DNA of 45,797 nucleotides, from positions 1 to 45,797 of IMG/VR virus record IMGVR_UViG_3300021511_000012; one strand, given 5' to 3'. This DNA is from a virus. The translations under genes and the position numbers were made by a program. Positions 38,576-45,797 of this stretch are shown piece by piece (position 1 is the first letter of the stretch; every line of letters starts with the position of its first letter). The notes under the pieces were generated by a model. It did no database searches. It saw only the letters and a list, made by a program, of their open reading frames with translations, and was not told the DNA's origin.

Positions 38576-39790
38576 ATGACGACCGTAAGAGTTCGACCGG
38601 GCGACATCGAACGGATCCAAACGCCGGCGGTGAAAGACGGCGCGCTTGCCGCGGTCACAGGCTCGGCAACGATCGTGCTCGCGATCCAACGAACGAGCGA
38701 CGGCTTTTGGCTCGACTTCAATGATTCGACGTTCAAGTCGACGGGTTGGACAACCCGGCAACAAGCCATGACCGAAGTAAGTGCGACGCTCGCGCCGGGC
38801 GAGTATCGCTACGATTGGACGGTGCCCGCCGGCGCGAACACCTACATGATCCGAATCGATGACACGAGCGGCACGGCGAAAAACGTGCCCTTCGTCGGCG
38901 AGATCAAAGCCGACCCTTGGGCCGATCAAGCGGGGCTTGACGCGCTCGAAGACAACGTGCGAGGCGCCGACGATCGCGACCTTTCCGAGCTTGCCGGATC
39001 GGGCTTCGTCGAAGCTACCGACTCGCTCGAAGCGATCCGCGATCGCGGCGACGCCGCTTGGCTCACGGCGACGGGCTTCGAGACGGAAGCGAGCGCGGCA
39101 ACCCGCGAGGCGACGAACACCGCCGAGCATGCTGCAACGCTCGCCGCCGTGAACGCGCTCGCCTTCGCGACGCCCGCCGACATCGCCGCGCTACAAGCGG
39201 CGCTCGAAGCCTACGGCGATCTGAATTGGGCGACGGCGGTTGGCTTCGCGACGCCCGCCGACCTTGCCGCGCTCGAAGCTCACGGCGACGGGGCTTGGTC
39301 GACCGCTGTTGGCTTCGAGACGGAAGCGAGCGCGGCAACTCGCGAGGCGACGAACACCGCCGAGCATGCCGCGACCCTTGCCGCGATCGGTGCCTTGCCG
39401 ACGCCGGCGACGCCCGCCGACCTTGCCGCGCTCGAAGCGCACGGCGACGCGACTTGGAGCACGGCGACGGGCTTCGAGACGGAAGCCGCCGCCGCGGTTC
39501 GCGAGGCGACGAACACCGCCGAGCATGCCGCAACGCTCGCCGCCGTCGGGCTCGTGCCGACCGTCGGCGAGATCGACGCCGAGTTGACGGCGAACCACGG
39601 GGCGGGTTCTTGGGAAGGCGGCGCGACTCTCGGCGCTCGTCTCGACGAAGTTTGGACGATTCTCGGGCTCAACCCGGCGGCGCCGGCGTCGTTCGATTCG
39701 GCGGCGCTCTTCGTCCAAGCACTCGCCGCCGGGATCGACATCGTGATCTCGGTCGTCGGCACGACCGTAACCCTAACGAGGCAACCCTAG
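38576..39790 (+). CDS. Repeat-containing fibre-like protein, 404 aa
   Basis: The N-terminal 115 residues form a beta domain (GEYRYDWTVPAGANTYMIRI) often found at the start of phage fibre or BppU-like proteins. Then come three near-identical helical repeats (GFETEASAATREATNTAEHA plus ATLAA) at about residues 167, 246 and 299, with ATPADLAALEAHGD spacers. The C-terminus is a beta region (IDIVISVVGTTVTLTRQ). The repeat suggests a variable-length stalk. Confidence 0.72.
   Translation: MTTVRVRPGDIERIQTPAVKDGALAAVTGSATIVLAIQRTSDGFWLDFNDSTFKSTGWTTRQQAMTEVSATLAPGEYRYDWTVPAGANTYMIRIDDTSGTAKNVPFVGEIKADPWADQAGLDALEDNVRGADDRDLSELAGSGFVEATDSLEAIRDRGDAAWLTATGFETEASAATREATNTAEHAATLAAVNALAFATPADIAALQAALEAYGDLNWATAVGFATPADLAALEAHGDGAWSTAVGFETEASAATREATNTAEHAATLAAIGALPTPATPADLAALEAHGDATWSTATGFETEAAAAVREATNTAEHAATLAAVGLVPTVGEIDAELTANHGAGSWEGGATLGARLDEVWTILGLNPAAPASFDSAALFVQALAAGIDIVISVVGTTVTLTRQP
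39074..39545 (+). repeat. Three imperfect coding repeats of about 76 bp
   Basis: Copies start near 39074, 39311 and 39470, each beginning GGCTTCGAGACGGAAGC and encoding the helical stalk unit. DNA identity between copies is very high, more than needed for protein conservation, implying recent duplication and potential for unequal recombination. Confidence 0.75.
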
Positions 39791-40018
39791 GTGTTGATCC
39801 CGTTCGCTCTCGCGCTTGGCGGCGTCGGCTTTCCGAGCATGTTTCTCGCTCTTCGAGGGCGGGTTGTCGTCGGCTTCGGCGGCGGGCGGGCTTGTGTCGG
39901 CGACGAGAGCACGTCTAGCGCGGCTTGTGACGCCGTTTTGACGAGCGGGGCGGCATCGGGTGCCCGATACGTCTCGGGCGCCGTGTGCGCCTCGCGAACA
40001 TTGGAGTGCGAGCCATGA
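39791..40018 (+). CDS. Small Gly/Ala/Cys-rich protein, 75 aa
   Basis: GTG 39791 directly abuts the upstream stop; TGA overlaps the next ATG (ATGA), supporting expression. The product begins MLIPFALALGGVGFPSMFLA, a hydrophobic stretch, then a Gly-rich middle and four scattered cysteines. No ribosome binding site. Could be a membrane peptide; also could be spurious. Confidence 0.45.
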   Translation: MLIPFALALGGVGFPSMFLALRGRVVVGFGGGRACVGDESTSSAACDAVLTSGAASGARYVSGAVCASRTLECEP

Positions 40019-40359
40019 CTTTCCCCGAAGACCCGATCCCGACCTACAAGCAAGGGCAACGGATCACGATGTTCGTCGACTTTACCGACGCCGCCGAAGC
40101 CGCCGCCGATCCCGACGTCGTGCTCTTGCGCTTCATTCAAGGTGACGGCACGCCCGTCGACGTGCTTCAAGCCTCGCTCGACAACCCGAGCGTCGGGCGT
40201 TGGGAATACGGCTACACGATCCCCCAAGACGGCGACAAGGCGAAAGAGCCTTGGGTGTATCGCTTCGAGGGCACGAGCGTCGATCCCGCTGGCGTGAACG
40301 CCGTCGACGAGAAGCGCTTCGAGGTTGAGCCTAGCCCGTTCTACCCGCCGTCGACTTGA
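40015..40359 (+). CDS. Small beta-sandwich (Ig-like) protein, 114 aa
   Basis: ATG 40015 is preceded by GGAG. The sequence YKQGQRITMFVDFTDAAEAA, VLLRFIQGDGT, GRWEYGYTIPQDGDKAKEPW and VYRFEGT has the alternating pattern of Ig-like phage surface domains. It ends the late operon and its last 19 nt overlap a minus-strand gene tail to tail. Confidence 0.68.
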   Translation: MTFPEDPIPTYKQGQRITMFVDFTDAAEAAADPDVVLLRFIQGDGTPVDVLQASLDNPSVGRWEYGYTIPQDGDKAKEPWVYRFEGTSVDPAGVNAVDEKRFEVEPSPFYPPST

Positions 40360-40790
40360 TCGCCGGCAAGCGTGCCGTCGAGTAGCCGTTCAATATACCA
40401 GATCGCTTTGAGCAAGTCGGCGCGCTCGCAACCCTTGTGCGGGGCTCGGGCGAGATACTTCAACGCGTTGCCGTAGCAGAACCCGCGCCCGTGCCCTTGA
40501 TCTTCGATGTATTCGATCGATTCGATGTCGCCTTGCGTGTAGTGCGGCGGCGAGTTGATCATGTCGGGCTCGTCGTCTTCGTCGACGTCGGGCGCGAACT
40601 CGCCGACGAGCGTGTTGAAGTCGACGGCTTGCCCGTGAAACTTGACGGTCACGGTGCGGGCGTCATACTCGCCGGGCTTCGGCGCGCCGGTCGCAACCTC
40701 GCGAGCGCGATCGAACTTCGAGGCGCACTCGTCGGTGCAAAAGCGGTTGCCCGGCAAGACGTTTCGCGAGCCGCAATGATCGCACTTCAT
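40341..40790 (-). CDS. DUF3310-like protein with N-terminal zinc finger
   Basis: A 149-aa protein from ATG 40790. CDHCGSRNVLPGNRFCTDEC forms a zinc finger at the start. The C-terminal half NSPPHYTQGDIESIEYIEDQ, GNALKYLARAPHKG and RADLLKAIWYIERLL is the DUF3310 signature, found in many phages near replication genes and possibly related to nucleotide metabolism. It is the terminal gene of the right minus-strand block, and its end overlaps the late operon in convergent orientation. Confidence 0.85.
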   Translation of the reverse strand: MKCDHCGSRNVLPGNRFCTDECASKFDRAREVATGAPKPGEYDARTVTVKFHGQAVDFNTLVGEFAPDVDEDDEPDMINSPPHYTQGDIESIEYIEDQGHGRGFCYGNALKYLARAPHKGCERADLLKAIWYIERLLDGTLAGDQVDGG

Positions 40791-41389
40791 GCTTTCACCT
40801 TTCGGCTCGACACGATCGGATCCTTGTGAAAGCGCACGCCGGGAATCTGCGTCGGCTCGCCGTGAAGCTTCACGGCTTCGTCGGTGTAGGCTTGGATCGC
40901 CGCTTCGTCGGGGATCCGAAAGTCGTCGGGCACGATGCCGGGCGAGAACACTTCGGCGCGCCACTTGTAACGCACCGACACGCCCGCCGGCGGGCTCGCG
41001 TCGGGTTGCATGTTGGCGAGTGCGGTCGCGGCTTGCTCGGGCGTCTCGGCGGCGCTAGCGGCGTCGACGGCGGCGTTGTTCGCCAGTGCTCGCGCTTCGA
41101 CATACCCGGCGATCTTGTGCTTCAAGATCCCTTCGGCGCGCTCTAGCGTTTCGCGAGGCGCGCGAAAGAGATCGTTCACGGCTTTCGTCGCGGCGTTCAA
41201 CGGCTTCGTGATCGTCTTGCGTTTGACTTCGAGCGCCTTGTGTCGCGCTTTCACGTCGCGCAACATCTCGCCCGCGAACTCGCTATCTTCGGCGCTCTCG
41301 ATCGTCCAACCGTCGAGCGCTTCAAGCTCGGCGTTGATCGTCGCGAGCGCGGTCGCCGCGAATTGCTTTGCTTCGTCTTGTGGTTTCAC
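40787..41389 (-). CDS. Conserved phage helical protein, 200 aa
   Basis: GTG 41389 overlaps the RuvC-like stop (GTGA) with AAGGAAGG upstream; an ATG at 41419 would add ten residues. A helical first half (FAATALATINAELEALDGWT, KALEVKRKTITKPLNAATKA, LERAEGILKHKIAGYVEARA) is followed by a domain with VRYKWRAEVFSPGIVPDDFR and IPGVRFHKDPIV. Similar proteins are frequent in phage replication or recombination regions but lack a clear function. Confidence 0.72.
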   Translation of the reverse strand: MKPQDEAKQFAATALATINAELEALDGWTIESAEDSEFAGEMLRDVKARHKALEVKRKTITKPLNAATKAVNDLFRAPRETLERAEGILKHKIAGYVEARALANNAAVDAASAAETPEQAATALANMQPDASPPAGVSVRYKWRAEVFSPGIVPDDFRIPDEAAIQAYTDEAVKLHGEPTQIPGVRFHKDPIVSSRKVKA

Positions 41390-41862
41390 TCTCGTTGCCC
41401 TTCCTTGGCGAGTTGCCATAGCCCGATCCCGATTGCGTCGAGCATGTTGTGATCGAAGTCGCCCGCCCGTGGTCGGCGTGGCAAAAGGTTCGTTTCCCGA
41501 GCCGAGAGCGCCGCTACAACGCGCTTGTTGTGGATCGCCTTCGGCACGGTGCCCTTCCAAGTGCGAGGCTTCACAACCGCCGTATCGACGCCCGGCGCCC
41601 GTACCGAGTAGAACCCGCGGATCGCGCCGGCGAGTTCGGCGACCTTGATCAAGTCGTTCGGATCCCCCTTGCCCTTGCCGAGCGGATAGATCACGGGAAG
41701 CTCGACGACGACAATTGCGGGAAGCAAAGGCACGTCGGGCAAGTCGAACAAGTCGCCGGCGAGCCAACCCGCCGATTGCAAGCGGGCTTCCCAGAACACC
41801 GCCCAACCCGTGCGCGTGTTGCCCGGATCGATTCCTATCACGCTGCGATGTTGAGATCCCAT
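41386..41862 (-). CDS. RuvC-like Holliday junction resolvase
   Basis: A 158-aa nuclease of the RNase H fold. It has IGIDPGNTRTGWAVF at the start (first catalytic Asp), VVVELPVIYP (Glu), and FDHNMLDAIGIGLWQL at the end (Asp pair), the expected acid spacing. It should cut branched DNA during replication or packaging. The start ATG 41862 overlaps the polymerase end by 25 nt. Confidence 0.85.
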   Translation of the reverse strand: MGSQHRSVIGIDPGNTRTGWAVFWEARLQSAGWLAGDLFDLPDVPLLPAIVVVELPVIYPLGKGKGDPNDLIKVAELAGAIRGFYSVRAPGVDTAVVKPRTWKGTVPKAIHNKRVVAALSARETNLLPRRPRAGDFDHNMLDAIGIGLWQLAKEGQRE

Positions 41863-43679
41863 GGTACGAGCTTCCCCCTTGCGTCTCGGATCGGTTTGGC
41901 TTTCTTGCTCCAACGTCGCATCAAGTAGGGCTCGGCGAGCGGCGGCACGTCGGGCAAGAACTTCGAGGCGCCTTGCACCATGAGCCGCGCAAGCTCTTCG
42001 GCGGCGTCGGCGGCGCGCTCTTCGTCGACTTCGACAATGAACTCGTCGTGAACGAAGTTGACCGGGCGAGCCCCAAAGAGCGGGCTCGACTCGTCGACAT
42101 AGCACGCCTTCGCGATCAAGAAGCCGGCATGCTTGGCGGCGTCGGATGCGAGCCCTTGAAAGAGCGAGTTCGCCGCTTCGGTGTAGGAGCAACCGCCGCG
42201 GTAGCGTTGGACGAACACTTGCTCGATCTTCGCCGGCCCGCTCTCGCATTGATCCGAGATCCACTTGAAGTAAGGAACGAACTCGGGCCAAGCCGCGAGC
42301 CAGTATTCCTTGAGCTTGCGCGCTTCGTCTTCGGTAATGACGACGCCGTAGCTCTTGCGCGCGTAGTGAACGAAGCGAGCGATCCCGAGCCCGCCGGGAA
42401 AGCCGAAGTTTGCGACCTTGCCGACTTGCCGGGCTTGATCGATCTCTTCGTCGCCGGCGGCAAGTCGGGCGACGGCTTCGGTGTAAGAGCAACCGACAAT
42501 CCGACGGGCGATCTCCAAGTGGGGATCAAAGCCCTTGTTCAACGCTTCGGCGAGAAGCGATCGGATCCCGAGCACGAGCATGATCACTTGCGACACGGTG
42601 CGAAGCTCGAAGCCGGAATAGTCGGCGGCGGCAAACACCTTGCCCGGTCTCGGCACGAAACATTCACGAACACCGCTCTTGCGCGGCAAGTTCTGAACGT
42701 TGGGGCTCGCCGACGTGCGACCGGTTTCAAGTAGCGAATTGAAGCGCGCTTGGATCGGCGAAGTCGTGCCCGAGCGTAGCAGCTTGACGAAGTTCGAGAT
42801 CTTCGTTTTGAGCCCCGAGAATTCGCCGTAAGCTTCGAGCGTTTCGTCGCCCGTTTGATCGCACGTGTCGGCGTCGAGCCGCACTTGCCCTTCGGGATGG
42901 CGCTTGCTCGGATTGGTGAACTTGATCGGCTTGCCGCTCTTCGCGCAAGCGGCGATCATGAACGCCGAAGCTCTCTTCGTGTCGCGTGAGCCGTCGGCGC
43001 GCACGAGCCCCGCTTCGACGAGCTTCGCCTTGATCGTGTCGTGCTTGGTCTGAAGCCGCAAGGCGAGCGCTTCGACGGGCTTCGGGTCGGTGCGCAAGCC
43101 CCATGCGCTCATGAGATGAAGCCACCATGCCGCCCGCGCTTGGCGGTGTTGATCGGCAAGGTGCATGTCTTGTGCGCGCTCTTGCTCGCGCCACACGTCG
43201 AGCGTCGTGCGGGCGTCTTCGAGCGCGTATGCCTTCGCACCGTCGGGCCAGAACGACAAGGGCACGTCGTAGAGTTCGCCATACCGAAGGCGCCAAGTGT
43301 CCTTATCGAGCCGCCGGCGAAGCCAACGGCGGGCAAGCTCTTCGAGAGAGTATCGCTTGAAGCCTCTCGAACTCGAAGCGATGTCGATAAGCTTTTGCCG
43401 CAAGAGAGTGTCGGTCACTTCGCCGCGCTCATACTTGGCGAAGATCGCCGGCATGAGATCGGGAAACATTGAAGCAACAACGCCGAAGTCGAACGCGACG
43501 TTATGACCGACGAGAACCCGATCACTTGAGAGCAACGATTCGATCCATTCCCGCGCCTCGGTACGATGCACGAGAAACGTTTCGGCACCGTCGGCGACGC
43601 TCATGCAAACGAGCGGCGGCGCGAGTAGTGCCGAACCGATCAAAGCTGTTTCGGTATCCCAAGCGATCGGGGCGTTCAT
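41838..43679 (-). CDS. Family A DNA polymerase with 3'-5' exonuclease
   Basis: A 613-aa replicative polymerase. Exonuclease residues D8, E10 (WDTET), D64 (HNVAFDFG) and D155 (YALED) are intact. Polymerase motif A AADYSGFELR has D353; motif B RQVGKVANFGFPGGLG has R417, K421 and F425; motif C FVHDEF has H544-D545-E546. No 5' nuclease domain. Position 766 of E. coli Pol I (Tyr in FGxxYG) is Gly here, a feature of a phage-specific subgroup. Start ATG 43679 lies three bases beyond the neighbouring gene's stop. Confidence 0.95.
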   Translation of the reverse strand: MNAPIAWDTETALIGSALLAPPLVCMSVADGAETFLVHRTEAREWIESLLSSDRVLVGHNVAFDFGVVASMFPDLMPAIFAKYERGEVTDTLLRQKLIDIASSSRGFKRYSLEELARRWLRRRLDKDTWRLRYGELYDVPLSFWPDGAKAYALEDARTTLDVWREQERAQDMHLADQHRQARAAWWLHLMSAWGLRTDPKPVEALALRLQTKHDTIKAKLVEAGLVRADGSRDTKRASAFMIAACAKSGKPIKFTNPSKRHPEGQVRLDADTCDQTGDETLEAYGEFSGLKTKISNFVKLLRSGTTSPIQARFNSLLETGRTSASPNVQNLPRKSGVRECFVPRPGKVFAAADYSGFELRTVSQVIMLVLGIRSLLAEALNKGFDPHLEIARRIVGCSYTEAVARLAAGDEEIDQARQVGKVANFGFPGGLGIARFVHYARKSYGVVITEDEARKLKEYWLAAWPEFVPYFKWISDQCESGPAKIEQVFVQRYRGGCSYTEAANSLFQGLASDAAKHAGFLIAKACYVDESSPLFGARPVNFVHDEFIVEVDEERAADAAEELARLMVQGASKFLPDVPPLAEPYLMRRWSKKAKPIRDARGKLVPWDLNIAA

Positions 43680-43682
43680 GCG

Positions 43683-44210
43683 TTAGCCCGAGATGTCGTC
43701 GACGGCGTCGCGGGGCTCGGGCTCTTCGGGATCCTCATGCGGGATCCAATCGTGGCGCGTGAACTCTCGATCGTTGCGTGTCGTGATCTGCGACGTCTCG
43801 ACGGCGACGAGCGCACCGACGAAGTCGTTGTCGGCGGGATTGTCGGTCGCGTGGTTCAAGATGTCGCCGAGCCCGCTCGCGACTTCCTCTTCGATCTTCG
43901 CCTTGTCGTGCGCTTCGTACCCGGCGACGCCCGCCGCCCAAGCAAGCACGGCGGGAAAGGCAACGGTCTTGTCCGACATCTTTTGGAACCACGTTCGCTT
44001 CTGCCCGACGATAACGGGCGATAGCTCGTGATCGGGTTTGCCCGATCGTTCGACGCTCACAACCTCGAACTCGACAATGAAGCCGATCCCGCTTCGCTTC
44101 GTCTCTTTCGAGATCGTTCGCTTCACTTCGAGCACGCCTCGAAACTCGGGCGGCAAGTAGCGCCCGCGCTCGAAAACCTCGGCTTGATCGATACCATCAA
44201 AAAGACCCAT
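43683..44210 (-). CDS. Conserved polymerase-adjacent protein, putative ssDNA-binding
   Basis: A 175-aa protein. GLFDGIDQAEVFERGRYLPP, VLEVKRTISKETKRSGIGFI, VEFEVVSVERSG and KRTWFQKMSDKTVAFPAVLA form a pattern common in phage genes next to DNA polymerase, often suggested to be an OB-fold single-strand binding protein. The acidic tail (HEDPEEPEPRDAVDDISG) is typical of SSB-like proteins. Leader has TATAAGGAAAAG. Confidence 0.68.
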   Translation of the reverse strand: MGLFDGIDQAEVFERGRYLPPEFRGVLEVKRTISKETKRSGIGFIVEFEVVSVERSGKPDHELSPVIVGQKRTWFQKMSDKTVAFPAVLAWAAGVAGYEAHDKAKIEEEVASGLGDILNHATDNPADNDFVGALVAVETSQITTRNDREFTRHDWIPHEDPEEPEPRDAVDDISG

Positions 44211-44224
44211 GGCTTACTCTCTTT

Positions 44225-44236
44225 CTTTTCCTTATA
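44225..44236 (-). promoter_or_regulatory. TATAAGG element at the helicase stop
   Basis: The minus strand reads TATAAGGAAAAG, overlapping the helicase TAA stop (44232-44234), identical in 12 bases to the leader element at 4298-4309. It may be an internal -10 promoter for the polymerase group. Confidence 0.45.
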
Positions 44237-45797
44237 CCTGTTTATCGAATCTCGGGCCGGCGCGAAACGCGATCGCATCGGCGGTCGGCATGTCGACGTC
44301 GGCGACCAAGAGCTTTTGCGGCGAGCCCGTCGACGTCTCGACGAACTCGCAATCGCGGCGGGCTTGCCAGAACGCGCCGACGTGCTCGGCGCACGACACG
44401 AGCACGTCGAAGATCACTTCGTCGGCTTCTTGCCCGTCGCGGTGTGTCCTGCCGAAGAGTTGCTCGGTTTGCATGCCGTTCGCCGGCATGCCCGTGATCA
44501 AGTTGCGCGACCAAGCTTGGAGGTTGCGCCCCGTCGAGTTGCTTGCGATCGAAGCGGCGATCCCGCTCGTCGTCGGGTGCTTTTCGATCATGCGCCCGAG
44601 CGCGTCGAGACCCTTGCGCCCGTAGTAGGGCACGCCGAGTTCGGCGAGCTTGTCGCCGAAGCACGTGTGTTCGGTCCAGACGATCCCGCGGTTCTTGCGC
44701 GCCCAGCTCGCCGCGAACTTGGCGACCGAATCGTCGATCCAACGTGGTTCGGTGTTCGGCTTGAAGCTGTCGCGCACGGCGAGCCAATCTTGGCACTCGG
44801 GTGAATCGGCGTGTTGTCGTCTTACCTGCAACTCTGAATCGAGCGTGCGCGAATGTCGAAGCACGCGCCGAACGAACGCCGCCCAAGCCTTGCGGGCTTC
44901 GAGCCAATGTCTAGGCGGGCGCGGATCCCATACGTAATAGAACCCGAGCGCGAGTTCGCGAGCGTGCCGAAACATGCTTAGCCCGTCGGCAATCGGCCAA
45001 CCGTCGGGCGTTGTCCACTTGTAACGAAGTTCGGCGAAGGCGTCGTCGATCGCTCGGGTGATCTTGGGCTCGACGGCGCGCACTTGGATCGATGCATCGA
45101 TCGGCGTTTCCTTCGTCGCGACGACGCCCGGCGTTTCGACGAGCCGCCGACGGAAAGCAAGGCGGGCGGCTCGGCGCGGATCGTGGTTCCAAGCTTCGTC
45201 TTCGACGCCGTTGCACAACACTCGAAGGGCGCCGGGATCGGCTCGGCGCAACTGACCCTTCCGCTCGTCGAGAGCATCGGCCCACAATTCGAGATCGCCG
45301 TGCCATCGGGGGATCGGCGCGCTCTCGCCGGCGTGTGTCCACTTGAGGATATGTGCGAAGTCTTTGATCGAGCGCTTCGTGATCGTGCCCGACATCGCGA
45401 CGAACTTCGTGTCGACGTTGTCGGACATGAAGCGGCGAACTCTTCGGGTGCAAGCGGCTCGCGGGTTCTTGAGTCGGTGCACTTCGTCGGCAACGATCAA
45501 GTCGGGCGCGAACTCGTCGAGCGCCTTCGCCGCTTGCACGCGCCCGAGCCATTCGTAAGACATGACGCGCACGAAGTCGGGCAACGTCCAGTGCGCCCGC
45601 AAGATCGCTTCGTCGCGTTTCGTCTTGTCGACGAGCGCGGCGGGCACCAAAAGCAAAGGGCGCTTTGCGAAGGCGCACACGGGCGCTAACAGCGTGATCA
45701 ACGTCTTGCCGGCGCCAACCCGTATCGGTCCGAAAAAGCCGCCTACGGTGCCAATCTCGGCGAGCGCGACGGCTTGAATTGGACGAAGGCGCATAGA
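44232..45797 (-). CDS. SNF2/DEAD-like superfamily 2 helicase, N-terminus cut by the window edge
   Basis: An ATPase of about 520 residues in the window, from ATG 45794; a true start is probably farther upstream because the frame remains open to the edge. Motifs: LRPIQAVALAE (Q-like), Walker A VGAGKT at 26-31, DEVH at 103-106, SGTITK at 135-140, and C-terminal EQLFGRTHRDGQEADEV with the SNF2 motif VI arginines. Phage helicases of this sort probably remodel replication forks or DNA-bound proteins. The first gene fragment at 1-149 on the same strand may be its missing beginning. Confidence 0.9.
   Translation of the reverse strand, partial: SMRLRPIQAVALAEIGTVGGFFGPIRVGAGKTLITLLAPVCAFAKRPLLLVPAALVDKTKRDEAILRAHWTLPDFVRVMSYEWLGRVQAAKALDEFAPDLIVADEVHRLKNPRAACTRRVRRFMSDNVDTKFVAMSGTITKRSIKDFAHILKWTHAGESAPIPRWHGDLELWADALDERKGQLRRADPGALRVLCNGVEDEAWNHDPRRAARLAFRRRLVETPGVVATKETPIDASIQVRAVEPKITRAIDDAFAELRYKWTTPDGWPIADGLSMFRHARELALGFYYVWDPRPPRHWLEARKAWAAFVRRVLRHSRTLDSELQVRRQHADSPECQDWLAVRDSFKPNTEPRWIDDSVAKFAASWARKNRGIVWTEHTCFGDKLAELGVPYYGRKGLDALGRMIEKHPTTSGIAASIASNSTGRNLQAWSRNLITGMPANGMQTEQLFGRTHRDGQEADEVIFDVLVSCAEHVGAFWQARRDCEFVETSTGSPQKLLVADVDMPTADAIAFRAGPRFDKQV

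Noticed and set aside
39074-39545. Repeats considered as CRISPR-like
   Set aside because: Copies lie in frame within a gene, with unequal spacing and no short uniform spacers.
1-45797. Direct terminal repeat at the window ends
   Set aside because: First and last 40 bases share no overlap beyond chance words, so circularity rests only on the split gene argument.
1-45797. tRNA or rRNA genes
   Set aside because: No cloverleaf with a GTTCRANNC-type T arm or CCA-adjacent acceptor was found by eye; a tRNAscan run would settle it.

Overview
This window is almost entirely the genome of a tailed bacteriophage with a contractile tail (myovirus morphology). It carries a full head module, a tail sheath and tube, a tape measure, a compact baseplate, a lysis cassette, tail fibres and a replication module. 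Gene density is very high, most start and stop codons overlap as ATGA or GTGA, and the GC content is high with strong third-position bias. I see no rRNA, tRNA, CRISPR array, transposase or integrase. The host cannot be named from sequence. High GC, an amidase endolysin and a possible spanin-like lipoprotein fit a GC-rich, probably Gram-negative host, but that is inference.

Layout. Positions 1-7019 (minus strand) form an early operon: an XRE repressor, a primase-helicase, a DnaQ-type exonuclease, a Cas4/AddB-like Fe-S nuclease and several small unknown genes. Positions 7020-7460 hold a non-coding block of GTGTCTCA repeats with a 28-bp inverted repeat, a candidate origin or control region. Positions 7461-11796 (plus) hold a probable small terminase, a 420-bp gene-free control region with palindromic operators and a foldable element, small accessory genes, a second XRE protein and a Dam-like methylase. 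Positions 11784-20814 are packaging and head genes; 20826-30714 are tail and baseplate genes; 30726-33444 are lysis genes set inside the baseplate block; 33448-40359 are the last baseplate gene, fibre-like proteins and a glycosyltransferase. Positions 40341-45797 (minus) hold replication genes: DUF3310, a RuvC-like resolvase, a family A DNA polymerase, an unknown polymerase neighbour and an SNF2-like helicase cut by the window edge. The 5' piece of a minus-strand gene at 1-149 looks like the missing N-terminus of that helicase, so the window may be a nearly complete circular or circularly permuted genome of about 46 kb.

How it works together. The two minus-strand blocks are probably one early replication transcription unit if the molecule is circular. 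The plus strand carries late genes. Control appears to sit between them: five copies of a palindrome ATAAGG-N4-CCTTAT, one covering the start of the XRE repressor gene and one inside a promoter for the first small gene after the control region, suggest an autoregulated switch. The most interesting candidates for follow-up are this operator set, the mutually exclusive stems at 8327-8460, the glycosyltransferase in the fibre block, the tandem triplicated fibre-tip proteins, the three-domain endolysin and the holin-lipoprotein fusion.
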